Origin: Streptomyces sp. NP160
GTDB taxonomy: Bacteria > Actinomycetota > Actinomycetes > Actinomycetales > Quadrisphaeraceae
Length of the DNA: 40,315 nt
Direction of reading: 5' to 3'
NCBI RefSeq assembly: GCF_006335115.1
Contig: NZ_VDMJ01000009.1
Location: 189,100 to 229,414 of the forward strand
The position numbers and the translations under genes were made by a program. The notes under the pieces are model-generated. The model was given only the letters and a program-made list of their open reading frames with translations, made no database searches and was not told where the DNA came from. How positions within the stretch are numbered: the first letter of the stretch is position 1; every line of letters starts with the position of its first letter. Below, in pieces: positions 1 to 7,797 of this stretch.

Positions 1-99
1 TGACCTCGGTCAGCCGCGGAGGGCCCACCACCCCAGCGGCACCGGCCCACCCGTGGCTGCGTGGGTGACCGTGGCACGCAGCGCCCCGGTCGAGAGGGG

Positions 100-984
100 T
101 CAGGCCGGGTCGAGCGCGGCCCACGGCTCGGCGGCCGGAGCCGTCCGCTGGCCGGTCGGGCACGACGGGCGGAAGTCGCACCAGGCGCACAGCGACGACG
201 GTGCGGTCGGGAAGGCCTCGTCGGGGTCCGCACCGGCGGCCAGCGCCGCCTCGGCGCGCACCGCGTCCGACGCGATCGACTCAGCCCGCCGCACCACCCG
301 CTCCAGGGAGGTGCTGGTGTGCTCGGCCGCCGCCACCGAGCCCGTGGGCACGTGGTGCAGCTCCACGCGGCGGCAGCGCGTCCGCAGCGTCCGACCCGTC
401 GCGAGGGCGTAGAGCCCCAGCGCCAGGGAGGACCGCGCGTCGTCGTCGTCCGGCACCCGGCGGCCGAGCTTGTAGTCGACCACCACCGGCTCGTCGCCGT
501 CGCCCTCCGGACGCGGCCGCCTGTCGATGCGGTCCACCCGCCCGGAGAGGGCGAGCGCCGCGGTGGGCGTGCCGACCGTGCGCTCCACGCCGACGGGCTC
601 GGCGCGCGGGTCGAGCCGCTCGGCGTACGCGGCCACGGCCGCCTGCGCGCGCTCGCGCTGCTGCGCGGACTGCTCGGCGTCCCGGAAGCCGCCGCTGGAC
701 GGCGTGGGCCAGGCCGACCAGGCCTCGGCGACGAGCTCGGCCGCGCGCTCGGGCGTGCGCCGCTGCAGCGGCTGGTCCCACCAGCGCGCCAGCGCCGTGT
801 GCACGGCGGCGCCCACGCTCGTGTGCGCGAAGGCACCGCCGCGCTGCGGCGCCGGCCTGTCGAGGTAGGTGAAGCGGTAGCGGCGGGGGCAGGCCTCGAA
901 CGTCGTGAGCTTGGTGGGCGTGCAGCGGAACAGCCGCACCGGCATGCCCGGCAGCACGCCCTGGCCGGAGCCTCGGTCGCTCAC
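100..984 (-). CDS. RecB-like PD-(D/E)XK nuclease with predicted Fe-S cluster
   Basis: Predicted single-domain nuclease of the RecB/Cas4/AddB-C-terminal type, 294 aa. Visible motifs: a GxxxH-like helix with His62, Glu134, the segment GRVDRID (Asp151, Asp154), and the catalytic VVVDYK motif (Asp170, Lys172). Four cysteines fit the AddB/Cas4 Fe-S pattern: Cys32 near the N-terminus, and Cys266, Cys269 and Cys275 at the C-terminus. The family acts on DNA ends in repair or recombination; the exact substrate here is unknown. The GTG start at 984 overlaps the TGA stop of the PHP gene (GTGA, 4 bases), so the two are probably translated together. The open frame continues upstream, but that part is a shadow of the PHP gene. 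No helicase domain is present, so it is not a complete RecB or AddB. The nuclease fold is well supported; its role is inferred. Confidence 0.87.
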   Translation of the reverse strand: MSDRGSGQGVLPGMPVRLFRCTPTKLTTFEACPRRYRFTYLDRPAPQRGGAFAHTSVGAAVHTALARWWDQPLQRRTPERAAELVAEAWSAWPTPSSGGFRDAEQSAQQRERAQAAVAAYAERLDPRAEPVGVERTVGTPTAALALSGRVDRIDRRPRPEGDGDEPVVVDYKLGRRVPDDDDARSSLALGLYALATGRTLRTRCRRVELHHVPTGSVAAAEHTSTSLERVVRRAESIASDAVRAEAALAAGADPDEAFPTAPSSLCAWCDFRPSCPTGQRTAPAAEPWAALDPA

Positions 985-1841
985 GGCAGCGCCTTCAGCG
1001 TGCCGACCGGGTCGACCCCGCGCCCCTCGGCGAGCACGCGCTGCAGCGACTCCGGCGACGTCGTGTTCTCCGCGAGGCGGTTCTGCTTGCCGGTGCCGTG
1101 GTAGTCGCTCGAGCCCGTGGTCAGCAGGTCGTGCGCCTTCGCGAAGCCGCGCAGCCACTGCTTGGCGTCCTCGGTGTGGTCGCGGTGGTCCACCTCGACA
1201 CCCGCCAGGCCCGCAGCGACCATCTCCTCCAGCACGTCCTCCCCCACGACCTTGCCGCGCGCCGACGCCAGGGCGTGGGCGATGACCGGCACCCCGCCGG
1301 CGGCGCGCACGCGCTGCACCGCCTCGACGGGGTGGGGCGCCCCGTGGTGCACCACGTACGGCGAGCCGTCGGCCAGCAGGCCCGCGAACGCCTCGTCGCG
1401 GTCGGCCACCACGCCCGCGGCGACCAGGGCGTCGGCCACGTGCGGACGCCCCACGGTGGCGCCGTGCGCGGCCTGGGCCAGCACGTCGTCCCAGGTGATG
1501 GGGAAGTCCCGGGCCAGCAGCTCGGCCATGGTGCGGGCCCGGCTGAAACGGATGTCGCGAGAGGTGGCCAGCGTCTGGGCGAGCACGGGCTCCTGCGGGT
1601 CGTGCAGGTAGCTCAGGAGGTGCACGGTGACGCCGCGGACCCGGCAGGAGACCTCGGCGCCCGGCACCAGGAGCACACCGCAGCGCTCGGCCTGCCGGCC
1701 CGCGCGGGCCCACCCGGCGGTGGTGTCGTGGTCGGTGATGGCCAGCGCCTGCACACCGGCCTCCGCCGCAGCGCTGACGAGCCCGGCGGGGTCGTCGGTG
1801 CCGTCCGAGGCGGTGGAGTGGGTGTGCAGGTCGATGAGCAC
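981..1841 (-). CDS. PHP-domain metal-dependent phosphoesterase (TrpH/YciV-like)
   Basis: 286 aa, about the full length of the TrpH/YciV (RNase AM) group. PHP metal ligands are seen in order: HTH near the N-terminus (His6, His8), the TDHD motif (Asp37, His38), Glu63, His74, and a C-terminal SDYHG motif. Characterised relatives hydrolyse 3',5'-nucleoside bisphosphates or trim RNA 5' ends, so nucleotide or RNA turnover is likely. The GTG start at 1841 is preceded by a TAGGCT box with 6 bases between, suggesting leaderless transcription. Its stop overlaps the start of the RecB-like nuclease, which points to a two-gene nucleic-acid processing operon. The substrate cannot be settled from sequence. 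Confidence 0.9.
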   Translation of the reverse strand: MLIDLHTHSTASDGTDDPAGLVSAAAEAGVQALAITDHDTTAGWARAGRQAERCGVLLVPGAEVSCRVRGVTVHLLSYLHDPQEPVLAQTLATSRDIRFSRARTMAELLARDFPITWDDVLAQAAHGATVGRPHVADALVAAGVVADRDEAFAGLLADGSPYVVHHGAPHPVEAVQRVRAAGGVPVIAHALASARGKVVGEDVLEEMVAAGLAGVEVDHRDHTEDAKQWLRGFAKAHDLLTTGSSDYHGTGKQNRLAENTTSPESLQRVLAEGRGVDPVGTLKALP

Positions 1842-1847
1842 CCGGGA

Positions 1848-1853
1848 AGCCTA
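1848..1853 (-). promoter_or_regulatory. -10 box (TAGGCT) for leaderless PHP gene
   Basis: On the minus strand TAGGCT lies 6 bases before the GTG start at 1841. No Shine-Dalgarno fits between them, so transcription probably starts at or next to the start codon. Confidence 0.55.
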
Positions 1854-1903
1854 GGTCGCGACGGCGAGACCGACCGCTCGAGGACCGGCTGCGCGACGCG
1901 CGA

Positions 1904-3691
1904 TCAGCGCGTCGGCTCCGCCGAGGCCGTCGCACCGGAGGACTCCGGGGACGACGACGTCGGCGGTGCGCTCGCGGTCGGCTGCGCCGCCGGGTCCTGC
2001 GTCGACTGCTCGGTGGGTGCGCTGCTCGTCGGCTCCGCGGTCGCTGACGCGGTCGCCGACGCGGTCGCGCTCGGGGACGAGGTCGCCGCGGGAGAGGTGC
2101 TGCCGGTGGGCGAGGAGGTCGCGCTGGGCGAGGCCGAGGCTCCCTCGGAGCTGCTGCCGTCGTGGTGCTGGTGGTGGTGGTGCGAGGCGCTCGGCTCCGC
2201 TGTGGGTTCCGCGGTCGCCTCAGCTGTGGGCTCCGCCGTCGGCTCCACGGTCGCCGCAGCGGTCGGCTCCGACGTGGGCTCTGCGGTCGGCTCCGCGGTG
2301 GGCTCCGCGGTCACCGCAGCCGTCGGCTCGCACGTGGCGAGCGCGGGCGTGCCCGTGCCCGGCTCAGCGGTGGGTGCCGCCGGCTCAGCGCTGGTCGTCG
2401 GCTGGTCGGTCGGCTGGTCGGTCGGCTGGTCGGTCGGCTGCTCGGTCGGCTGGTCGGTCGGCTGGTCGGTCGGCTGCTCGGTCGGCTGCTCGGTCGCCGT
2501 CGCGTCCGGTGCGGGGCAGCAGACCGCGGCCTGCGGGACCGGGGCGCCAGCGGTGACCGCGGTCGCCTGGTCCGTCGGCTGGTCCGTCGCCTGGGCAGTC
2601 GGCTCGGCAGTCGGCTCGGCAGTCGGCTCGGCAGTCGGCTCGGCAGTCGGCTCGCCGGTCGGCTCGGCGGTCGCGGTCGGGTCCGCCGCGGCGAGGGCGT
2701 CCGCGGGCGGGACGCACGCGTCGACAGGCGGTCCTGCCGGCGGCGCAGGGGCCGGGTCAGCCGGCGCCGCCGGCGCGGCGGGGGCCGCGGTCGGCTCCGG
2801 CTGCGCCGGAGCGGGCGGAGCAGCGGGCAGCGCCACGAGACCGGGGAGCGCCGGCAGCACCGACAGGCCGTCGGTGTAGGCCTGGCTCCACGCCAGCACG
2901 GTGGCGGCGTAGGTGCTCGAGCGGTTGTACCGCCACAGGGCGGCCACCTGACCGTCGTGCGTCGACAGGTCAGCGCCGCTGGCGCACAGGTAGCGGGCCG
3001 CGCCCAGGGCGGCGTCGTCCACGTCGCTGGGGTCGGCCACGCCGTCACCGTCGGCGTCGGCGCCCCAGGCGCGCCACGTGCTCGGCAGGAACTGCATGGG
3101 ACCGACGGCGCGGTCGAACTGGGCGTCACCGTCGAAGCGGCCGGCGTCACCGTCGCTGATGACCGCGGTGCCCGCCAGCGACCCGTCGAGGCGCGGGCCC
3201 AGGATCGTGGTGACGGTGCGCCCCGCCGCGTCGACCCGGCCACCTGACGCGTGGCCGGACTCGACCTTCCCGATGCCGGCCAGCAGCTGCCACGGGATCC
3301 GGCAGCTGGCGTCGGTGACGGCCGCGCGGGCCGCAGCGGCCTGGTAGGCGGCGAGGACGCGCTCCGGGATCCCGGCCTGCGTCCCCTGGACCACGACCGG
3401 GCCGACCTCGCGTCCGCCGTCGGCCGGGGGCTCGACCGCGTCCGCTGGAGCGGGGGGCGCCACCTCGTCGGACAGCGGGACCACCTCGGCCGCTGCTCCC
3501 TGCGTCGAGCCCGCCGCTCCCGACGGCGCGGCGGCCGGCGCCACGAGCACGACGTCGGCCTCGGGGGTGCCCGCGTCGGACGATGCCGCCACCACCGTGG
3601 CCGTGGCCACGGCCACGGCGCACAGGGCAGCGGTGGACCTCGCCCGCGCGCGGCGGGACGGCCCGTCGCCCGAGCGACCGGCGTTGCGCAT
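1904..3691 (-). CDS. Secreted lytic transglycosylase with long repeat tail
   Basis: 595 aa. An N-terminal Arg-rich stretch and a hydrophobic Ala/Val segment (about residues 15-36) form a signal peptide or anchor. The catalytic domain (about residues 100-255) is MltB/SLT-like: GKVESGH holds the probable catalytic Glu, followed by AVGPMQFLPSTW and a DADGDGVADPSD metal-loop-like segment before YLC. The family cleaves the MurNAc-GlcNAc bond of peptidoglycan with 1,6-anhydro formation. The last ~300 residues are low complexity: AEPT and T(E/D)QP repeats, a His-rich patch (HHHHQHH), and a Ser/Thr/Pro tail, probably an extended wall-spanning or surface linker. The ATG at 3691 has a purine-rich Shine-Dalgarno (GAGGGGGG) just upstream. 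Repeat number may vary between strains. Confidence 0.9.
   Translation of the reverse strand: MRNAGRSGDGPSRRARARSTAALCAVAVATATVVAASSDAGTPEADVVLVAPAAAPSGAAGSTQGAAAEVVPLSDEVAPPAPADAVEPPADGGREVGPVVVQGTQAGIPERVLAAYQAAAARAAVTDASCRIPWQLLAGIGKVESGHASGGRVDAAGRTVTTILGPRLDGSLAGTAVISDGDAGRFDGDAQFDRAVGPMQFLPSTWRAWGADADGDGVADPSDVDDAALGAARYLCASGADLSTHDGQVAALWRYNRSSTYAATVLAWSQAYTDGLSVLPALPGLVALPAAPPAPAQPEPTAAPAAPAAPADPAPAPPAGPPVDACVPPADALAAADPTATAEPTGEPTAEPTAEPTAEPTAEPTAQATDQPTDQATAVTAGAPVPQAAVCCPAPDATATEQPTEQPTDQPTDQPTEQPTDQPTDQPTDQPTTSAEPAAPTAEPGTGTPALATCEPTAAVTAEPTAEPTAEPTSEPTAAATVEPTAEPTAEATAEPTAEPSASHHHHQHHDGSSSEGASASPSATSSPTGSTSPAATSSPSATASATASATAEPTSSAPTEQSTQDPAAQPTASAPPTSSSPESSGATASAEPTR
2404..2499. 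repeat. 12-bp tandem array, 8 units, inside transglycosylase gene
   Basis: Eight consecutive 12-base units based on GGTCGGTCGGCT, with GCTCGG variants at units 4, 7 and 8. On the coding (minus) strand each unit encodes TDQP or TEQP. Unit length is a multiple of three, so gain or loss of units keeps the frame. Confidence 0.9.
2594..2665. repeat. 12-bp tandem array, 5 perfect units plus one variant
   Basis: Five identical GGCAGTCGGCTC units (2594-2653) followed by one variant unit to 2665. The array encodes the AEPT repeats of the transglycosylase tail on the minus strand. Confidence 0.9.
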
Positions 3692-3742
3692 GGAACCCCC
3701 CTCGCGGCGCCACCAGGTGCGGTGGGCGTCAGCGGAGGTTCC

Positions 3743-3771
3743 AGCATGCGGGTGGACGAACCAGGACACAA
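3743..3771 (-). promoter_or_regulatory. Candidate -35/-10 promoter of the transglycosylase gene
   Basis: On the minus strand TTGTGT (3771-3766) and CATGCT (3748-3743) are separated by 17 bases, a spacing suited to a housekeeping sigma factor. This would leave a 5' leader of about 45 bases including the Shine-Dalgarno before the ATG at 3691. The -10 match is imperfect. Confidence 0.4.
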
Positions 3772-3922
3772 CCGACGTGGCGGTGACCTCAGAGCGACGC
3801 CCGGGTGGCGCAGCGTGATCATGATGCCTGTGAGCACCGGTGACGGTGCGCGACGACCGCGGCCTGCGGACGCGGCGCCGGGGCCGGGGCCACCTGCGGA
3901 CCCGCGGTGGGAGGATCGGGTC

Positions 3923-5527
3923 ATGAGCGAGGCCACGAGCACCGCGGAGACCGTCGACCGCCCCCTCGGCGAGGCCGCCGGGCCCGTCGTGGAGGCCGAG
4001 GGCACCGGGGAGACGGTCGGAGCCGACGAGGCGCAGCGGCTCGCGGAGCGCGGCTCCAACCGCAGCCAGCGACCGACCTCCCAGGCCTTCCGCGACTTCA
4101 TCGCCGGCGGCTGGGCGCCGCGCCCCGCTCCCCCGGAGCGCCTCGCGGCGGCCCCGTGGGCAGCCGCTCGCCGCGAGCGCATCAGCGCCCGGTTCCCCGG
4201 CGACCGGCTGGTGCTCCCGGCCGGGCCGCTGAAGGTGCGCAGCAACGACACCGACTACCGCTTCCGGCCGCACTCGGCCTTCGCGCACCTGACGGGCCTG
4301 GGCGCCGACCGCGAGCCCGACGCCGTGCTCGTGCTGGAGCCGCAGGACGGCGGCGGCCACGAGGCCCAGCTGTTCTTCCGCCCCCGCGCCGAGCGCACCA
4401 CGGACGAGTTCTGGGCCGACGCCCGCTACGGGGAGTTCTGGGTGGGGGTGCGCCCCTCCCTGGAGGACGTCGAGGCCGAGCTGGGTCTGGTGTGCCGCCA
4501 CGTCGACGGCCTGGTCGAGGCGCTCACCGGTCCGCTGGCGGCGCCCGGCGGCGTGGTGCGCGTGGTGCCCGACGCCGACCCCGCCGTCAGCGCCCTCGTG
4601 CAGGCCGGCCGGTCGGTCGGGGGGCCGCCCCTGGAGAGCGGGACGGGCGAGTCGCCGGACCCGGACGCGGAGCTGGCGGAGGCGCTGTCCGAGCTGCGCC
4701 TGGTCAAGGACGCCTGGGAGGTCGAGCAGCTGCAGGAGGCCGTCGCCGCCACCGTGGCCGGCTTCGCCGACGTGGCGCGCTCCCTGCGCGCGGCGGTGCG
4801 CCACGAGCGCGGCGAGCGGGTGGTGGAGAGCGCCTTCGAGGGCGTCGCGCGCCGCGAGGGCAACGGCGTCGGGTACGAGACCATCGCTGCCGCGGGGCCG
4901 CACGCCTGCACGCTGCACTGGATCCGCAACGACGGCCCGGTCCGCCCGGGCCAGCTGGTGCTGGTGGACGCGGGCGTCGAGGCGACGTCGCTGTACACCG
5001 CCGACGTCACGCGCACGCTGCCGGTGGACGGGCGCTTCTCCCCCGCGCAGCGGCGCGTCTACCAAGCGGTGCTCGACGCCGCCGACGCCGCCTTCGCCGT
5101 CGCCAGGCCGGGCTCGAGGTTCCGCGACCTGCACGCCGCCGCGATGGAGGTCGTCGCCGCGCGCCTGGAGGAGTGGGGGCTGCTGCCGGTGACCGCCGCC
5201 GAGGCGCTCGACGCCGAGACCGGTGGGCAGCACCGCCGCTGGATGGTGCACGGCACCTCCCACCACCTGGGCCTCGACGTGCACGACTGCGCGCAGGCGC
5301 GGCGCGAGATGTACCTCGACGCCGAGCTGGTGCCCGGCATGGTGTTCACCATCGAGCCTGGCCTGTACTTCAAGGCCGACGACCTGCTCGTCCCGGACGA
5401 GCTGCGCGGCATCGGCGTGCGCATCGAGGACGACGTGCTGGTCACGCAGGACGGGTGCGTCAACCTGTCGGCGGCGCTGCCGCGGCGCCCCGCCGACGTC
5501 GAGAGCTGGATGGCCTCCCTGCGCTGA
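3923..5527 (+). CDS. pepP: Xaa-Pro aminopeptidase (aminopeptidase P, M24B)
   Basis: 534 aa. Removes the N-terminal residue from peptides with Pro in position 2, a cytosolic dinuclear-metal enzyme. An aminopeptidase P N-terminal domain (about residues 70-230, with the DTDYRFRPHS segment) precedes the pita-bread domain. All five metal ligands are present: Asp349 (VDAG), Asp361 (TADVTRT), His447 (HHLGLDVHD), Glu478 (TIEPG) and Glu502 (RIEDD). The first ~45 residues are an acidic, poorly conserved extension. The ATG at 3923 has a good Shine-Dalgarno (GGGAGG) 8 bases upstream. A strong hairpin follows the stop. It stands alone, convergent with the stress pair downstream. Confidence 0.95.
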   Translation: MSEATSTAETVDRPLGEAAGPVVEAEGTGETVGADEAQRLAERGSNRSQRPTSQAFRDFIAGGWAPRPAPPERLAAAPWAAARRERISARFPGDRLVLPAGPLKVRSNDTDYRFRPHSAFAHLTGLGADREPDAVLVLEPQDGGGHEAQLFFRPRAERTTDEFWADARYGEFWVGVRPSLEDVEAELGLVCRHVDGLVEALTGPLAAPGGVVRVVPDADPAVSALVQAGRSVGGPPLESGTGESPDPDAELAEALSELRLVKDAWEVEQLQEAVAATVAGFADVARSLRAAVRHERGERVVESAFEGVARREGNGVGYETIAAAGPHACTLHWIRNDGPVRPGQLVLVDAGVEATSLYTADVTRTLPVDGRFSPAQRRVYQAVLDAADAAFAVARPGSRFRDLHAAAMEVVAARLEEWGLLPVTAAEALDAETGGQHRRWMVHGTSHHLGLDVHDCAQARREMYLDAELVPGMVFTIEPGLYFKADDLLVPDELRGIGVRIEDDVLVTQDGCVNLSAALPRRPADVESWMASLR

Positions 5528-5541
5528 GCGGCGCAGACACG

Positions 5542-5585
5542 ACGAGGCCCGTCGTCGTCCTGATCGGGACGGCGACGGGCCTCGT
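5542..5585. terminator. Strong hairpin between convergent pepP and YflT-like genes
   Basis: 19-base arms, ACGAGGCCCGTCGTCGTCC and its near-exact complement with one wobble pair, enclose a 6-base loop. It sits 15 bases after both stop codons, so it probably ends transcription from both sides. No U-tract, as is common in high-GC actinobacteria. Confidence 0.85.
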
Positions 5586-5599
5586 GCGTGCGGGGGGGC

Positions 5600-6118
5600 T
5601 CAGAGGGGGCCGGGCTCCCGCTGCAGCGGTCGCACGCCCTCCAGGCCCTGCAGCAGCTGGCGGGCGCGGCCCGCCTCCTGGTCGGCGCAGATCACGGAGT
5701 ACCGCGACGCGAGGATGGCGTTGACGGAGCTGAAGTCGCGCCGGCCGCCCGTGAGGGCGTAGCTGATGACGCCGAAGAGCATCCCCGAGCCGGCGCCGAT
5801 GAGGACCGCCGCCAGCCAGAGGTTGAGGCCGCCGCCCCCCACGAACAGGGTGAGCAGCAGGCCGAGGAAGAGGCCGAACCACAGGCCCGACGCTGCCCCG
5901 GCGAGCGCCACGCGGGCGTACGTGAGGCGCCCGGTGACGCGCTCGACGCTGCGCAGGTCCGTGCCGACGATGCTCACCAGCTGCACCGGGAACCCCTCGT
6001 CGGAGAGGTGGTCGACCGCCTTCTGCGCCTCCAGGTAGGTGGCGTAGGAGGCGACCTCGGAGCCGGTGGGCAGCGTGATGCCCCCGCGCACGCGGGGCTG
6101 GGGCGAGCCGGCTGTCAC
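5600..6118 (-). CDS. General stress protein 17M-like (YflT family) membrane protein
   Basis: 172 aa. The N-terminal half resembles the general stress protein 17M/YflT domain (about residues 17-65, including YLEAQKAVDHLSDEGF). Two hydrophobic Gly/Leu-rich segments follow (about residues 72-95 and 98-122), so the domain is membrane-anchored. The biochemical role of the family is unknown; members are often stress-induced. The GTG start at 6118 overlaps the dps stop (GTGA), so translation is probably coupled to dps. It ends at a shared bidirectional terminator. Confidence 0.78.
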   Translation of the reverse strand: MTAGSPQPRVRGGITLPTGSEVASYATYLEAQKAVDHLSDEGFPVQLVSIVGTDLRSVERVTGRLTYARVALAGAASGLWFGLFLGLLLTLFVGGGGLNLWLAAVLIGAGSGMLFGVISYALTGGRRDFSSVNAILASRYSVICADQEAGRARQLLQGLEGVRPLQREPGPL

Positions 6119-6681
6119 ACGGTCTCCTCGGCGCCGGCCTCGGCCAGCACCGTCGCCTCGCGCTCGGAGCTCGCGCCGGAGGTGGAGAGCTCACCACCGG
6201 CGTTCTCCAGGTGCGCGCGCACGAACCAGTGGTACTGCTCCAGCTGGCCGGACTGGCCGATGAGCAGGTCCTCGGTGATGGGGTCGATGTCACCGGTGGC
6301 CTCGATGGCCTCGCGGTGGCTGGAGATCACCCCGGAGTACACGAGGTCGAGCGCGCCCAGGTGCTCGATGGCGCCGGCGCGGCCGATCGAGTACTCGTTC
6401 CAGCCGCGGTTCTCGACGAGGGCGCCGGGGGTGCCCTTCGGGGACCCGCCGAGGGTGGCGATGCGCTCGGCCACCTCGTCGGCGTACTCGCGCACGGTGT
6501 CGACCTGGGGGTCGAGCATCTCGTGCACGGCGATGAAGTGGGGACCCACGACGTTCCAGTGGACGTGCTTGAGGGTGAGGTGGAGGTCGTTGAGGGCGTA
6601 CAGCCGGTCCTGCAGGATGTCGGCGACCTTCGCGGAGTCGCCCTCGCCCATGCCGGGCACGCCGTAGTGGTTGGAAGCCAT
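6115..6681 (-). CDS. dps: Dps-family DNA-binding ferritin-like protein
   Basis: 188 aa. Dps proteins form 12-mers that oxidise and store iron and can coat DNA, protecting against oxidative damage in the cytoplasm. The inter-subunit ferroxidase motif is clear: KHVHWNVVGPHF, then the Asp/Glu set in HEMLDPQVD and YADEVAERI. A C-terminal acidic tail (about residues 165-188) replaces the Lys-rich DNA-binding tails of some homologues. The ATG at 6681 is preceded by TAGCGT with 6 bases between, suggesting a leaderless transcript. It overlaps the YflT-like gene by 4 bases, making a two-gene stress operon. Confidence 0.93.
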   Translation of the reverse strand: MASNHYGVPGMGEGDSAKVADILQDRLYALNDLHLTLKHVHWNVVGPHFIAVHEMLDPQVDTVREYADEVAERIATLGGSPKGTPGALVENRGWNEYSIGRAGAIEHLGALDLVYSGVISSHREAIEATGDIDPITEDLLIGQSGQLEQYHWFVRAHLENAGGELSTSGASSEREATVLAEAGAEETV

Positions 6682-6687
6682 GCTGCA

Positions 6688-6693
6688 ACGCTA
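6688..6693 (-). promoter_or_regulatory. -10 box (TAGCGT) for leaderless dps
   Basis: TAGCGT on the minus strand, 6 bases before the ATG at 6681. No Shine-Dalgarno is visible in the short gap. Confidence 0.55.
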
Positions 6694-6754
6694 GATCGAC
6701 GAGCGGCGCTCCGCCCGTCGGCGCTGAGCCGCCCCGGTGCCGGGCGCCGCACCC

Positions 6755-7618
6755 TCAGCGCACGACGACGGTGCTCCCGACCGGCATGAGGTCGCGCTCC
6801 CAGACGAGGTCCATCGCCTGCAGGCTCACCCGGGCGCAGCCGTGGGAGGCCGGGAGGGCCGGCACCGACCCGTAGCCGTGCACGGCGATGCCGTCGGGGT
6901 GGAAGTAGCGCGGCCGGTACAGGCGGCCCAGGTCTCCCTCGCGCCACCCGTCGACGGCGCGGCTCACCCGGAAGGTGCCCGCGGGGGTGTCGGCGAGGTA
7001 GCTCCGACCGCCGTGGGTGTACCGCTCGAAGGTGCCGGTGGAGGTGTGCAGGACGAGCTGGACCTGCCCGTCGAGCACGAAGAGGACGAGCCCGCGCTCC
7101 CTGTCGACCTCGGTGGCGCGCCCGGAGGTGGTGGTGGCCGTCGGTCGCACGCCCGCCTCCAGCGCCGCCAGGGTCGCCGGCCCCGCCACGCCGTCGCGGC
7201 GCAGGTCGGCGGCGCCCTGCAGGGCGAGCACGGCCTGCGTGGTGAGGCCGCCCCAGCGCGCGTCGGGAGCGCCCAGCCAGTACCCCAGGTCGGACAGGCG
7301 CTGCTGGAGCGCCAGCACCCGCGGGCCGCTGTCACCGGGACGCAGCACCTGCGAGGCCGCCGCCTCCGCCGGGGCCGGTGCCGGGTCGGACGGGGACGAC
7401 GACGGGAGCGCAGCGGGCGACGGCGCGGGGCCCGCCGGCGCCGGGTCCGCCGCAGGGTCCGCCGCCGGGTCCGCGGGGACCTCGACGACGGCCGGCGGCG
7501 CGGACGCCTCCGAGCCCCCCGCACCGCTCGCCGCCTCGGCCGGGGCGCAGGCGCTGGCCGCCACCGCCGCCCCGAGCACCACCGCGAGCCACCCGCCGGA
7601 CCTGCGCACCGCCACCAC
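6755..7618 (-). CDS. L,D-transpeptidase (YkuD) with peptidoglycan-binding domain
   Basis: 287 aa from the start chosen. Makes 3-3 cross-links or attaches ligands to peptidoglycan outside the membrane. Order: lipoprotein-like signal ending in AASAC (Cys24), a Pro/Ala/Asp linker (about 30-88), a PG_binding_1 domain (about 91-155, with GDSGPRVLALQQRL), then the YkuD domain (about 165-287) with HGYG and the catalytic SHGCARV motif (Cys261). The frame is open to a GTG at 7702, but a GGGGAG Shine-Dalgarno at 7623-7628 favours the adjacent GTGs at 7618 or 7615. The lipobox is non-classical (Ala at -3), so ordinary secretion remains possible. Confidence 0.9.
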   Translation of the reverse strand: MVAVRRSGGWLAVVLGAAVAASACAPAEAASGAGGSEASAPPAVVEVPADPAADPAADPAPAGPAPSPAALPSSSPSDPAPAPAEAAASQVLRPGDSGPRVLALQQRLSDLGYWLGAPDARWGGLTTQAVLALQGAADLRRDGVAGPATLAALEAGVRPTATTTSGRATEVDRERGLVLFVLDGQVQLVLHTSTGTFERYTHGGRSYLADTPAGTFRVSRAVDGWREGDLGRLYRPRYFHPDGIAVHGYGSVPALPASHGCARVSLQAMDLVWERDLMPVGSTVVVR

Positions 7619-7783
7619 TGCTCTCCCCACCCCTGCGGCCGCGTCCCCCAGCGGCTCCCACCCCCATGACGCAGCACCGTCCCCGTCTGTTGCAGCAGGC
7701 ACCCACCGTGTCCGCCGCCGTCGTCGTCCTCAGGCGTCCCCCGGGCGGGCGCGAACCCACCGTGACCTCCCAGCCGGCGCCGC

Positions 7784-7789
7784 TACCCT
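7784..7789 (+). promoter_or_regulatory. -10 box (TACCCT) for leaderless MgtE_N gene
   Basis: TACCCT lies 8 bases before the GTG at 7798, which is not preceded by a Shine-Dalgarno. The box supports this start over the in-frame GTG at 7762. Confidence 0.5.
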
Positions 7790-7797
7790 CGTCAGAC

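Noticed and set aside
1-99. Possible gene end at the left edge
   Set aside because: Too little sequence; a stop is present on the minus strand but no coding signal can be judged.
61-1104. Long plus-strand open frames across the nuclease and PHP genes
   Set aside because: Arg/Gly/Ala-rich translations without motifs, antisense to two genes with clear catalytic residues; typical high-GC shadows.
2404-2665. Tandem repeats resembling a CRISPR array
   Set aside because: Units are contiguous 12-mers with no spacers, in frame within a coding tail.
1098-2879. 593-aa plus-strand open frame opposite the transglycosylase tail
   Set aside because: Its GSAVGSAVGSAV pattern is the antisense reading of the AEPT/TEQP repeats.
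5542-5585. Hairpin as a riboswitch or small RNA
   Set aside because: Simple perfect stem in a convergent gap; a bidirectional terminator explains it.
6755-7702. Longest start (GTG 7702) for the L,D-transpeptidase
   Set aside because: It puts 28 polar residues before the signal peptide; the Shine-Dalgarno at 7623-7628 supports 7618 or 7615.
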